DNA of 64,000 nt from Streptomyces griseochromogenes (GTDB taxonomy: Bacteria; Actinomycetota; Actinomycetes; Streptomycetales; Streptomycetaceae): positions 1,302,001-1,366,000 of the forward strand of contig NZ_CP016279.1 of assembly GCF_001542625.1 (NCBI RefSeq). The letters run 5' to 3'. The position numbers and the translations under genes are program-made. The notes under the pieces were generated by a model that did not search any database, was not told where the DNA came from, and saw only the letters and a list, made by a program, of their open reading frames with translations. Shown in pieces: positions 1 to 8,929 of this stretch (position 1 is its first letter; each line of letters starts with the position of its first letter).

Positions 1-1
1 C

Positions 2-577
2 GTCGACGTCTACTACCTCACGCCCACCGAGCTCAGTTGGTCGGGCGGCGACCGGAAGGTCATCTGTGTGTTCGGCAACGCGACCGAGGGCAGGGACCTG
101 ACCGGCTCGCTGCGCAAGGACGAGACGGTCCTGAACGCCCACCAGGTCGCCTATCTCAAGGCCGCGCACGTCCTCAACACGGCCCTGGAGTCCGTCCCGG
201 ACACGCGGTACGCCGAGGACGACCTGCCGGGACACAAGGCGTGGGCGGGCCGGGTCTCGGCCGCGCTGGCCGAGCAGCGGCGGCTGCTGCGGGCCCATGA
301 GTGGCCCGCGGGTGCGCGGGAGCCGGTCGCGGTCCTGGCCGGACGCCTCGGCAAGGCGCGCGAACGGTGGGCCGAGGCCGCGAAGGCGCCGGACGTGAAG
401 ACCTTCTACGAGTACTCCGGGGACGGCGTGCGACTCATCGACCCGTCGCAGTCGATCACCGCGCGCAAGGCGCTGGGCCTGGACACCACCCCGCCCTCGG
501 ACGGCGGCGACACGGGCTCGGACGACGGCGACCAGGGCCCGGGCGGCGGCGGAGGCGACGTCGGCATGGAGGTGTGA
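2..577 (+). CDS. Septum-formation-type membrane protein, C-terminal part (5' end outside window)
   Basis: The frame is open from the first bases, so the start lies upstream of the window. The visible 191 residues begin with a stretch (YYLTPTELSWSGGDRKVICV) resembling the end of the Septum_form domain found in Streptomyces DUF4190/septum-formation lipoproteins and membrane proteins. An Ala/Glu/Arg-rich helical segment follows, then a low-complexity Asp/Gly tail. No membrane segment is visible in this part. The family assignment rests on motif similarity only, and the role in septation is by name rather than demonstrated. A GTG at 68 would be an in-frame start but has no ribosome site and would cut the domain. 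Confidence 0.6.
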   Translation, partial: VDVYYLTPTELSWSGGDRKVICVFGNATEGRDLTGSLRKDETVLNAHQVAYLKAAHVLNTALESVPDTRYAEDDLPGHKAWAGRVSAALAEQRRLLRAHEWPAGAREPVAVLAGRLGKARERWAEAAKAPDVKTFYEYSGDGVRLIDPSQSITARKALGLDTTPPSDGGDTGSDDGDQGPGGGGGDVGMEV

Positions 578-723
578 GCGCGGCCATAGCGGGGAGAAAG
601 TGCCTGGTAAAGACCTCCCCGGCCACTTGTCATCACATCGAGTGATTCTCTGGCCTCTACTTGCGTGGCACAACCCACGGTTGCCAGGCTGTTGCTGTCT
701 GTACAACCTGATGGGAGCGGCCC

Positions 724-1476
724 GTGACTTTCGGTGAGCAGCCGGCGTACCTGCGTGTCGCGGGTGATCTCCGCAAGAAGATCGTCGACGGTTCACTGCC
801 TCCCCACACCAGGCTCCCTTCTCAGGCCCGCATCCGCGAGGAATACGGAGTGTCCGACACGGTCGCCCTCGAGGCCCGCAAGGTGCTGATGGCCGAAGGG
901 CTGGTCGAGGGCCGCTCCGGCTCGGGGACGTATGTGCGCGAGCGGCCGGTGCCCCGGCGGGTGGCCCGCTCCGGGTTCCGGCCGTCCGCGGGTGCCACGC
1001 CGTTCCGGCAGGAGCAGGCCGACGCCTCGGTGCGCGGCAGCTGGGAATCCAGCAGCGAGCAGGCCGAGGCCGGGATCGCCATCGCCGAGCGGCTCTCCAT
1101 CGAGCCCGGCGACCGGGTCATGCGCACCAAGTACCTGTTCCGGGAGGCCGGGGAGCCGATGATGCTCTCCACCTCCTGGGAACCCCTCGCCGTCACCGGC
1201 CGCACCCCCGTGATGCTGCCGGAGGAGGGGCCGCTCGGCGGCATGGGGGTCGTCGAGCGCATGCGGGCCATCGACGTCATCGTGGACAACGTCACCGAGG
1301 AGGTCGGCGCCCGCCCCGGCCTCGCCGAGGAACTGCATGTCCTGGGCGGCGTCCCCGGCCATGTGGTCGTGGTCGTCCACCGCACCTACTTCGCCTCGGG
1401 GCGCCCGGTGGAGACCGCCGACGTCGTGATCCCCGCCGACCGCTACCGGGTCGCGTACCACCTGCCCGTGAAGTAG
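724..1476 (+). CDS. GntR/HutC-family transcriptional regulator (UTRA domain)
   Basis: A 250-residue protein with an N-terminal winged helix of GntR type (residues about 5-75, with the pattern LPSQARIREEYGVS and ending in GSGTYV) and a C-terminal UTRA-like ligand domain (about 90-245). HutC-subfamily members bind operator DNA and release it when the UTRA domain binds a small metabolite. The GTG start is preceded by GGGAGCGG at a suitable distance, and the protein begins right at the winged helix. It is monocistronic, with about 145 bp upstream and about 420 bp downstream free of genes. The ligand cannot be read from the sequence. Confidence 0.88.
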   Translation: MTFGEQPAYLRVAGDLRKKIVDGSLPPHTRLPSQARIREEYGVSDTVALEARKVLMAEGLVEGRSGSGTYVRERPVPRRVARSGFRPSAGATPFRQEQADASVRGSWESSSEQAEAGIAIAERLSIEPGDRVMRTKYLFREAGEPMMLSTSWEPLAVTGRTPVMLPEEGPLGGMGVVERMRAIDVIVDNVTEEVGARPGLAEELHVLGGVPGHVVVVVHRTYFASGRPVETADVVIPADRYRVAYHLPVK

Positions 1477-1901
1477 CGCACACCCTCGCACGCCCCTCGG
1501 GCGGGTGCCCCGTCCCGTGATCCATGTCCCGGCTCCGGGCGGTGCGCCGCAATCCGGCCGTTTTCCCAGGTGGCCCAAGGTTCGTCCGATATGCCCCGAC
1601 GCACGACACCGGCATGCGGGGCGGCGCGTTCGTCATCGTGCGCCCCCCGAGTTCTGGCCGGTTGCGTACCTCTTTGTGAAAAGGCGTATTCGCTCCGTGA
1701 AGGTAGGGCGTACGCTCGGGCATATGCGGAATGCGGTTTCCTTAGGCGGGGCAGGGCGGGGGCCCAGGACGGGATGGGCGTCCCCCCGCGCTGGAGGTCC
1801 CTCGCGCAAGAACGCAGTCGACCGTGGGGGAGCAGCCGAGCGTGGAGGAGCAGTCGAGACCGGGGGAGGGCGGGGCAGTGCGAGAAGGAACGGTGGGGGC
1901 G
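1477..1901. other. Intergenic spacer without a gene
   Basis: About 425 bp between the GntR regulator and the small SPOR-like gene. It contains a less GC-rich stretch (about 1660-1735) that could hold promoter elements for the downstream gene. It also contains a dispersed-repeat-like element (1774-1832, listed separately). Short open frames here have no ribosome site or coding bias. Confidence 0.5.
1774..1832. repeat. Dispersed Streptomyces intergenic repeat, degenerate copy
   Basis: The ends read TGGGCGTCCCCCCGCG and CCGTGGGGGAGC. They match, in inverted sense, the ends of the element at 55062-55115. Elements with C-run and G-run arms around a short GC-rich centre are common between Streptomyces genes (recalled). 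The centre here is diverged and longer. It may fold as a hairpin in RNA. Confidence 0.4.
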
Positions 1902-2093
1902 ATGGGTGAGGGCACGGTCTCCCTGCCCTGGATCGTGATACGGCAGGACGACAACGGCAATCGCTACCGTGTGGGGCGGTACGCGACCCGGGCCGAGGCT
2001 CAGAAGATCGCCGACAGCCTCGACGGCAGCGGTCACAAGCAGCTCTACTGGGTGGAGCGCATCGGCCAGAACGGGGACGGCACCCAGAACTGA
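1902..2093 (+). CDS. Small SPOR-like domain protein
   Basis: A 63-residue acidic/basic soluble protein (MGEGTVSLPWIVIRQ, then NGNRYRVGRYATRAEAQKIA). The pattern of a short strand, a Gly-Arg-Tyr turn, a helix with AEAQKIADSL and a final strand matches the small SPOR-like proteins conserved in Streptomyces. SPOR domains normally bind denuded septal peptidoglycan. With no signal peptide or anchor here that role is uncertain. An in-frame GTG at 1878, preceded by GGGGAGGGCGGGG, would add eight residues and is a real alternative start. Conservation begins at the chosen ATG. Confidence 0.7.
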   Translation: MGEGTVSLPWIVIRQDDNGNRYRVGRYATRAEAQKIADSLDGSGHKQLYWVERIGQNGDGTQN

Positions 2094-2156
2094 CCGGCGA
2101 ACGGGGACGGCGGCGCGCGGAACTGACCCTCTGTGCGCTCCCGTAGGCTCCGCTCC

Positions 2157-2567
2157 ATGACCGAACGGATCGTGGTGGTGGGAGCCGCCCTGCTCGACGA
2201 CGGCCGACTGCTCGCCGCTCGTCGTAGCGCGCCCCCCGAGTTGGCCGGGCGCTGGGAGCTGCCCGGCGGCAAGGTCGAGGCCGGAGAGCGGCCCGAGGAT
2301 GCCCTGGTGCGTGAACTGCGCGAGGAACTCGGCATCGACGCCGAGCCGGTCGAGCGCGTGCCGGGGGAGTGGCCCCTGGGATCCCCCTACGTCCTGCACG
2401 TGTGGACCGCCCGCCTGTGCCCCGGCTCCGCCGCCCCCCAGCCCCTCGAGGACCACGACGAACTGCGCTGGCTCACCCCCGACCGGCTCTGGGAGGTGCC
2501 CTGGCTCGACCAGGACGTCCCGGCGGTCCGTGAACTCGCGGCACGGCTGGGCGCCGGGGCGCACTGA
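2157..2567 (+). CDS. MutT-type Nudix hydrolase (8-oxo-dGTP diphosphatase-like)
   Basis: A 136-residue protein carrying a full Nudix box, GGKVEAGERPEDALVRELRE followed by ELGI (about residues 40-63). This gives the Gx5Ex7REUxEExGU pattern that binds Mg2+ and hydrolyses nucleoside diphosphate-X bonds. The N-terminal strand (IVVVGAALLDDGRLLAARR) and the late HDELRWLTPDRL segment are typical of MutT enzymes that cleanse 8-oxo-dGTP. The length equals the E. coli MutT class. The start is the ATG before TERIVVVG, 63 bp after the SPOR-like gene. Exact substrate is inferred, since other (d)NTPs are possible. Confidence 0.88.
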   Translation: MTERIVVVGAALLDDGRLLAARRSAPPELAGRWELPGGKVEAGERPEDALVRELREELGIDAEPVERVPGEWPLGSPYVLHVWTARLCPGSAAPQPLEDHDELRWLTPDRLWEVPWLDQDVPAVRELAARLGAGAH

Positions 2568-2700
2568 GCGGGCTTGTCGGTGCGGGGTGGGAGCTCACCG
2601 AGCTTTCCATACGCCGTTCGTGCCACAGTGCGCCCTCGCGCACGGTAATGCTCCCCTGATACCGGGTATGTCCCCATTAACCCCATGAAACCGGACATGG

Positions 2701-3129
2701 GTGCGCTCGCTGGCCCGGGAAGTGATCGGCGTGATCGACACCGAAGGCGACTGTGTCGAGTGGACCTTTCCCGCGGAACCGGGTGCCGTGCGCACCGCCC
2801 GCGCCGCGGTCCGGGAACAGTTGCACGGCTGGGACCTGGACTCCCTCTGCGATCTCGCGGCCTTGCTGGTCAGTGAGTTGGTGACCAACTCCCTGCGGCA
2901 CGCCACCGGCCCCATCGGTGTACGGCTGGTACGCCCGGCCGGGCTCGACGATGTGCTGCTGGTGGAGGTGTCCGACCCGCTGCCGGACCCGCCGCGCGAA
3001 CGTGTCGCCCATCCCGAGGACGAGAGCGGCCGTGGTCTGCAGCTGGTCGCCGGCTCCTCGCGCCGCTGGGGCACCCGGCCTGGGGATACCGGAAAGACCG
3101 TCTGGTTCGAGCTCGCGGTGCCCGGGTGA
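2701..3129 (+). CDS. Stand-alone HATPase (RsbW-like anti-sigma kinase family)
   Basis: A 142-residue protein formed by one GHKL ATPase domain. It has an N box with LLVSELVTNSLRHA (about 60-73), a G1-like segment VSDPLPDPP, a G2 box GRGLQLV and a C-terminal KTVWFELAVPG. Streptomyces encode dozens of these proteins. Characterised members phosphorylate STAS anti-anti-sigma factors or hold sigma factors. It has no STAS partner next door. It precedes the large PP2C-HATPase protein whose own C-terminal domain is of the same family, so a shared partner-switch is plausible but unproven. The GTG start lacks an obvious ribosome site. An in-frame GTG at 2722 is an alternative. Confidence 0.8.
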   Translation: MRSLAREVIGVIDTEGDCVEWTFPAEPGAVRTARAAVREQLHGWDLDSLCDLAALLVSELVTNSLRHATGPIGVRLVRPAGLDDVLLVEVSDPLPDPPRERVAHPEDESGRGLQLVAGSSRRWGTRPGDTGKTVWFELAVPG

Positions 3130-3377
3130 GGCGGTGTACATCCCGCCGGACGGCGTCCACCGTGCGCCCCGGGCCGAAGGTGGGGTGGGGGTGCGTGATT
3201 CGAGGGCGTGTTCCCTGGTTAGAAGACTGGGAGTGTTGTCGCGGCCCGGTCCGAAAAACGCCTGGACCGAGCTGTGATCGTGAACACCGTGTCGTGCGGC
3301 GCCGTAGTGCTGGATACTGCGGGCAGCCGCCCCCGGTGACCGGTGCCGGGTGCGGTGAGCTGGAGGGGACGGTTCGC

Positions 3378-5966
3378 GTGAGCGAGATACCAGCGAAGGC
3401 CACGGAGTCCGAGGACCCGTCGGACGGCGCGAGGGACCAGGCAGTAACGGCCGCGGCCACGCCCGGCGACGCCATGTGGCAGAGCAGCCCGCCCGGCTCG
3501 ATCTACGACTACATCAAGGTCGCGTCCTTCTCCATCGGCCCCGGCGGGCTGGTCGACCAGTGGAGCCTGCGTGCCGAGCAGCTCTTCGGCATCCCCGCCG
3601 AACGCGCCGTCGGCATGGACCCCATAGAGGCCTTCATCGACCCCGACCTGCGCGAGCGCGGCCAGCGGAAGATGGCCGAAATCCTCGACGGACGGGAGTG
3701 GACCGGGTCGGTCCCCTTCCGGATGCCGGACCGGCCCGACGGGGCGCGCGGCGAGGACGGTCTCGCCGAGGTCTACGTCATGCCCACCCGGACCGCGGAG
3801 GGCGAGAGGGCCGCCGTCTGCATCGTCGTGGACGTCCGCACCCTGCGCAGCATCGAGACCGACCTCGCCGCCTCGCAGGCCATCTTCGGCCAATCGCCCT
3901 TCGGTTTCCTGCTGATCGACCCCGACCTCAGGGTGCGCCGCGCCAACATGCGTTTCGCCTCCACCTTCGGCGGAACCCCGGACGACCACCGCGGCAAGGG
4001 AGTTCACGACTATCTGGCGCGTGGCGAGGCCGATCGGATTTCGGCCACCCTGCGCAGGGTCCTGGAGAGCGGCAACTCCATCACCGACATGCATGTGACG
4101 GGCTTCGTCCCCGGCTCCGAGGAACGACGGCACTGGTCCGTCAACCTCTACCGCGTGCACGGCGGCACCGGGCGCCCGATCGGCATCGCCTGGCTCGGCA
4201 CCGACATCACCGCCCGCCGCGCCGCCGCCCGCGAGGCCGCGGCCGCACGGCGCAATCTCGCCCTGCTCAACGAGGCCGGCGCCCGCATAGGGAACTCCCT
4301 CGACCTGGAGACCACCGCACGCGAGCTGCTGGACGTCGTCGTCCCGGGCTTCTGCGATCTCGCCACCGTCGACCTCTACCAGGGCCTGCTCGCCGGCGAC
4401 GAGACCCCGCCCGGCCTCGCCGACGGCAGCGCGGAACTGCGCCGCGTCGCCTTCGCCAGCGCCGTCTCCGACGCGCCCTTCAGCGGCTCCGACGAAGCCG
4501 TCGCGGTCGGCGCGGTCCACCACTTCCCGTTCAACTCGCCCTGCGCGGACGCCCTGCGCACCGCCCGCCCGCAGCACGTCCCCGCCGAGGACGGCGGGCT
4601 CGTGCAGTCCACGCTGGCCGTGCCGATGGTCGCCCACGACACCGTCGTGGGTCTCGCGCAGTTCGCCCGCACCAAGGGCAGCGAGCCCTTCGGAGACCGC
4701 GACCGTGACCTCGCGGTCGAGCTGGCCGCACGCGCCGCCGTCTGCATCGACAACGCCCGTCTGTACCGGCGCGAGCACGAGCGCGCGCTCATCCTGCAGC
4801 GCTCGCTGCTCCCGCCCGGCGATCCCGAGGCCTCCGGCCTGGACATCGCCTGCCGCTATCTGCCCGGCAACGCGGCCACGGAGGTGGGCGGCGACTGGTT
4901 CGACGTCATCGAACTCCCCGGCCATCGCACGGCCTTGGTGGTGGGCGACGTCATGGGGCGTGGCCTGCGCGCCGCCGTGGCGATGGGTGAACTCCGCACC
5001 GCCGTACGCACGCTGGCGCTGCTGGACCTCGAACCGGCGGAGGTTCTCTCCGCGTTGGACGAGATCGCCCGTGGCCTCGGTACCCCCGGCGGCGTCCAGC
5101 AGGCCACCCGCGCGGCCCGTCAGCCGCGCGACGCCGACCTCTCCGAGGTCTACCTCGCGACCTGTGTGTACGCGGTCTACGACTCCGTGACCAGACGTTG
5201 TACGTTCGCCAACGCCGGCCACCTGCCCCCGGTGCTGGTGGAACCCGGCGAGGCGGCCCTGATGCTCGATGTGCCGCCGGGGATGCCGCTGGGCGTGGGC
5301 GGCGAGCCCTTCGAGGAGGTGGAGGTCGAACTCCCCGAGGGCGCCCTGCTCGCCCTCTACACCGACGGGCTGGTCGAATCCCGCGACCACCCCCTGGACG
5401 AGGGCCTGCAGGCGTTCGTGGGCGCGCTGACCGATCCCTCCCGGCCCCTGGAGGACGTCTGCGACCACGTCCTCAACACCCTCGACACCCACCACGGCGA
5501 GGACGACATCGCCCTGCTGATGGCCCGTGTCCAGGGGCTGCCCGCGGACTCCGTCGGGGACTGGACGCTGCCGCGCGAGCCGCGCAGTGTGGGGCGGGCG
5601 CGGGAGTACGCCCGGGCGCAGCTGCTCAGCTGGGGCATGGAGTCGCTGGTCGACACGACGGAGCTGCTGGTCAGCGAGCTGGTGACCAACGCCCTGCGGT
5701 ACGGCGAGGGCGAGATCAGGCTACGGCTGCTGCTGGACCGCACGCTGGTGTGCGAGGTGTGGGACTCCGGTCTCGTGCAGCCCCGACGGCGGCGGGCCCG
5801 GGACACGGACGAAGGGGGCCGGGGGCTGCAGTTGGTCGGGCTGCTCAGCGCGGCGTGGGGCTCTCGGCGGACCCCTCGGGGCAAGACGGTGTGGTTCGAA
5901 CTCCCGCTGCCCGGCTGCGAGAGCGGCCTGACGGATCCGGCGGAGGCACTGCTGAGCCTCTTCTGA
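3378..5966 (+). CDS. PAS-PAS-GAF-PP2C (SpoIIE)-HATPase regulatory protein
   Basis: An 862-residue soluble multidomain regulator. Two PAS domains (about 40-155 and 165-285) are followed by a GAF domain (about 300-470) and a SpoIIE-type PP2C phosphatase (about 490-705) with metal-binding motifs EVGGDWFD, GDVMGRG, ANAGHLPP and LYTDGLVE. The C-terminal RsbW-like HATPase (about 720-850) has LLVSELVTNALRYG and GGRGLQLV. Proteins of this layout both dephosphorylate and phosphorylate STAS anti-anti-sigma factors, with the PAS/GAF part setting the balance. The GTG start follows GGAGGGG by about 9 bases. The frame is open further upstream, but that part lacks domain character. Confidence 0.88.
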   Translation: MSEIPAKATESEDPSDGARDQAVTAAATPGDAMWQSSPPGSIYDYIKVASFSIGPGGLVDQWSLRAEQLFGIPAERAVGMDPIEAFIDPDLRERGQRKMAEILDGREWTGSVPFRMPDRPDGARGEDGLAEVYVMPTRTAEGERAAVCIVVDVRTLRSIETDLAASQAIFGQSPFGFLLIDPDLRVRRANMRFASTFGGTPDDHRGKGVHDYLARGEADRISATLRRVLESGNSITDMHVTGFVPGSEERRHWSVNLYRVHGGTGRPIGIAWLGTDITARRAAAREAAAARRNLALLNEAGARIGNSLDLETTARELLDVVVPGFCDLATVDLYQGLLAGDETPPGLADGSAELRRVAFASAVSDAPFSGSDEAVAVGAVHHFPFNSPCADALRTARPQHVPAEDGGLVQSTLAVPMVAHDTVVGLAQFARTKGSEPFGDRDRDLAVELAARAAVCIDNARLYRREHERALILQRSLLPPGDPEASGLDIACRYLPGNAATEVGGDWFDVIELPGHRTALVVGDVMGRGLRAAVAMGELRTAVRTLALLDLEPAEVLSALDEIARGLGTPGGVQQATRAARQPRDADLSEVYLATCVYAVYDSVTRRCTFANAGHLPPVLVEPGEAALMLDVPPGMPLGVGGEPFEEVEVELPEGALLALYTDGLVESRDHPLDEGLQAFVGALTDPSRPLEDVCDHVLNTLDTHHGEDDIALLMARVQGLPADSVGDWTLPREPRSVGRAREYARAQLLSWGMESLVDTTELLVSELVTNALRYGEGEIRLRLLLDRTLVCEVWDSGLVQPRRRRARDTDEGGRGLQLVGLLSAAWGSRRTPRGKTVWFELPLPGCESGLTDPAEALLSLF

Positions 5967-6052
5967 CCAAGCCCCGCACACCCGGCTCGACCGGCTGCGA
6001 AAGTGCCGTCGAAGGACGTTCTGGCTGTGCGCGGCTGTCCGCCGGGGTCAGG

Positions 6053-7612
6053 TCACGGCAGGTGGCGGCGGGCTCGGGTTGATGGGCCGCCGTAGCTTGT
6101 CGGGGGGCCCGCGTCGGGGTCCTCGGCCAGGAGGATTCCGCCGAGGACGGCGCCCGCCAGGCCCACGGTGGGGCCGTCCTGGGCGTAGGGAGTCCCGTGC
6201 GCCAGTACGTCCCGTTCGGCCAGCTCGCGGGCCTGGCGGGCCGCTCGGTCCGCCTCGTCGGCGGCGTCCGAGCCGAGCGCCCGTATCGCCTCGGCCAGCC
6301 GAGCCCGCGCCTGCGCACCCACCGCCCCCCGGTGCACGCCGACGAAGTCCTCCGCCTCGCCGACCGTGCCGCGCGCCACCAGCAGTGCGGCCGCCCGCAC
6401 CACCCCGGACCGCCTCACCTCCAGCCGCTCCACGGCCCGTGCGATGCGCCGCAGGGAGTCCAGCGGGTCGTACGGCCCTCCGGTCAGCTCCGTACGTACG
6501 GCGGCGAGCACGCCGTCGGCATGGGCGAGCCGGGCGTGCGACTCACCGGCGGTCAACGAGGCCGACCGGGCCTTGCGGGCCTCGGCGATCTCCGCCTCTC
6601 CTCCGGTCAGCGCGGCCGGCACCAGCACGGACGCCTCCCGCAGCTGTGCCGAGAGCCGCTCGACCCCGCGGATGAGGACACCGGCCTGGGCGACGGCACC
6701 CTCGGCCGCGCGCAGATGCCGGGCCGTCCGCGCCCCGTCCTGCGCATCGGCGGCCTGGCGGGCTTCGTTGAGCCGTGACGTGGCGAACACCAGCCGGTCC
6801 TTGGCCTGTTCGACATACCCGGTGACGGGGGCCGTGGCCGAGGGCGCGTACCGCCGGTGCAGCTCCGCCGCCGTGTCCTGGGCTTCGGCCGTTCGTGCGG
6901 TCAGTTCCCGGAACCGCCCCTCGGCGACCTGGAGTGCCGCACCCGCACCCTCCTCCTCCAGCCCCCGCAGCCGGTCCAGCGCCGGCGCCTCGGCGTCCAG
7001 TCGCCGCCCCGCCTCCGCACAGCGCCCGATCACCCCCACCAGCGCCTGCCGCCGGGCATCCTGGTCCCCCGGAATCCCCTCCTCGTATCGCCGCCAGATC
7101 GCGAACGCGGCCGAGAGCTCGGTCCGTGCGGCGAGCAGGGCATGCGTGAACGGCTCGATCGTCTCCTCGTCGAACAGCTCCACGACGAAGGAGAGTTCCT
7201 CCTCGCTGCCGCGCACACAGTCGTCGGCCAGCACCAGAGCGGCACGGGCCTGCCGCTCGGACTCCAGCGAGGTGGGCACCGGCGGCGCCGACGACACCAC
7301 GCCAGGTGTCGTCCGGGTCCTGGCCCGCCGGGTGCGCCGCAGGTACCCGTATCCGGCCAGCGCCCCGGCCACGCCGAGCGCGACGAAGGGCATGACGAGG
7401 TCGGTCGCGGACGTCCCGTCGTGCTCCGCCGCGGCGGCACCGGCGACCGGCCCGACCGCACCCCCGGGAACCGGATCCCGCTCACCGACCGTCATCACCG
7501 GCAACATCAGCCACCCTGCCCCCACGAGTGCACCCACCACGGCACGCGCCACCCGCACCCGTATGCGGGCCGTGGCATGCCGGGGTCGGCCCCGAATCAG
7601 GGAGGACGTCAC
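6053..7612 (-). CDS. Membrane-anchored coiled-coil protein, TPM-protein-like C-terminus
   Basis: A 519-residue protein with one N-terminal hydrophobic segment (around VVGALVGAGWLMLPVM) and a second one (MPFVALGVAGALAGYGYL). A long Ala/Arg/Glu-rich helical region follows (about residues 110-470), probably coiled coil. The tail GLAGAVLGGILL followed by a Gly/Ser/Arg end resembles the last part of Streptomyces TPM-domain (YgcG-like) proteins, but no TPM domain precedes it. The GTG start was chosen because it places a basic stretch before the first hydrophobic helix. It is divergent from the GH18-like gene with only 80 bp between starts, so the two may share a control region. Function unknown. 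Confidence 0.6.
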   Translation of the reverse strand: MTSSLIRGRPRHATARIRVRVARAVVGALVGAGWLMLPVMTVGERDPVPGGAVGPVAGAAAAEHDGTSATDLVMPFVALGVAGALAGYGYLRRTRRARTRTTPGVVSSAPPVPTSLESERQARAALVLADDCVRGSEEELSFVVELFDEETIEPFTHALLAARTELSAAFAIWRRYEEGIPGDQDARRQALVGVIGRCAEAGRRLDAEAPALDRLRGLEEEGAGAALQVAEGRFRELTARTAEAQDTAAELHRRYAPSATAPVTGYVEQAKDRLVFATSRLNEARQAADAQDGARTARHLRAAEGAVAQAGVLIRGVERLSAQLREASVLVPAALTGGEAEIAEARKARSASLTAGESHARLAHADGVLAAVRTELTGGPYDPLDSLRRIARAVERLEVRRSGVVRAAALLVARGTVGEAEDFVGVHRGAVGAQARARLAEAIRALGSDAADEADRAARQARELAERDVLAHGTPYAQDGPTVGLAGAVLGGILLAEDPDAGPPTSYGGPSTRARRHLP

Positions 7613-7692
7613 ATTTTGGAGCGTATGGCCAGGTAGGCGCCTTCGCGAGCGGGATGGATACGGGTGGGGGAAGAGAAGGGCAGGGGGCAGAA

Positions 7693-8901
7693 ATGGACGA
7701 GAATCCGAAGGAACGGCAGGAGCAGGGGCGGGGGCAGGAGCGCCCCGCACCCGCTGATGCCGAGCAGGCCGCCCCGACGCCACCCGCACCCGTCGGCGGC
7801 GAGGACGCCGCACAGAGGCCACTCGTACTCGACGACGAAAGCCGCACGGGTGGTGCGGGTGGGAACACGAAGGCTGATGGCGGAGCCGAGGCGAAACGCC
7901 GCCGCCCCCGCCGCCGCACGCTCCTCACCACTGCCGTACTCCTCCTGCTCCTCCCCTTCCTCAGCGCGGAGACAGCCCTCCGTCTCAACTACACCGGCAC
8001 CCCGAAACCCGGCACCCACACCCGCCACAAAGACGCCCTCTGGCTCGGCCACGCCTGGCTCGACGGCCGCAAGACCGACGCGGACGTCAAAGCCCTGGCC
8101 CACCGTCTGAAAGACACCGGCATCCGAGACCTCTACGTCCACGCAGGCCCCTTGGAGCACGACGGGACCCTGCCGAAGTCGGCCTACCCCAAGGCACGTT
8201 GGCTGATATCGGCCCTGCACGGCGCGGCGCCCCGCGTCCGCGTCCAGGCCTGGCTCGGCGACAGGCTGGCGAGCGAGAGCCCCGACGGCCTGCACCTGGA
8301 GCGTGCCGCCACCCGCACCGCCATCGTCGCCTCGGCCCGCCAGATCCTCGCCACCGGCTTCCAGGGCACCCACTTCGACCTGGAACCCCTCCACTCCGGC
8401 GACCGCGACTACCTCTCCCTCCTGGACGACCTGCGCACCCTCACCCGCGCCCACCACGCCGCGCTCTCCGTGGCCGCCCACCAGATCGACCCGCTCCCGG
8501 CCTTCCACTCCTTCTGGGGCGCGACCACCGGCCACCCCAAGTGGTGGTCACAGGCCTACTTCGGGCAGGTGGCCCGCCGCGTGGACCAGATCGCCGTGAT
8601 GTCGTACGACACGATGCAGCCGCTGCAGAGCCTGTACGGCGGCTATGTGGCAGAGCAGACCAGCCTCGCCCTGGAGGTCACCCCGCGGACCACCGACCTG
8701 CTGATGGGCCTGCCCTTCTACCACGACGACACCGTCGGCCACTGGGCCCGCGCAGAAACCGTCCCGGCCGGCGTACGCGGCGTCCGCCTGGGCCTGTCCC
8801 GCACGGACGCCGACCGTGCCCGCTTCGGCGTCGCCCTGTACGTCGACTTCGCGGCCACGGAAGCGGACTGGCGGGGGTACCGCGAGGACTGGGTCGGATG
8901 A
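7693..8901 (+). CDS. Membrane-anchored glycoside hydrolase 18-fold protein
   Basis: A 402-residue protein. An acidic, disordered cytoplasmic N-terminus (about 80 residues) is followed by a basic RRRPRRR stretch and one membrane helix (TLLTTAVLLLLLPFL). The outside domain looks like a GH18 TIM barrel, with strands IRDLYVHAG, RVRVQAWLG, GTHFDLEP (the DxE catalytic signature), LSVAAHQ, QIAVMSYD and LLMGLPFY. Residues after each strand fit chitinase-like order, so the Glu of FDLE is the likely acid. GH18 enzymes cleave beta-1,4 GlcNAc linkages, but many actinobacterial members are inactive binders. The ATG start follows AGGGGGC by about 6 bases. Confidence 0.65.
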   Translation: MDENPKERQEQGRGQERPAPADAEQAAPTPPAPVGGEDAAQRPLVLDDESRTGGAGGNTKADGGAEAKRRRPRRRTLLTTAVLLLLLPFLSAETALRLNYTGTPKPGTHTRHKDALWLGHAWLDGRKTDADVKALAHRLKDTGIRDLYVHAGPLEHDGTLPKSAYPKARWLISALHGAAPRVRVQAWLGDRLASESPDGLHLERAATRTAIVASARQILATGFQGTHFDLEPLHSGDRDYLSLLDDLRTLTRAHHAALSVAAHQIDPLPAFHSFWGATTGHPKWWSQAYFGQVARRVDQIAVMSYDTMQPLQSLYGGYVAEQTSLALEVTPRTTDLLMGLPFYHDDTVGHWARAETVPAGVRGVRLGLSRTDADRARFGVALYVDFAATEADWRGYREDWVG

Positions 8902-8929
8902 CTTCCGAGGCGGGCCTTCCGGTGGGACG

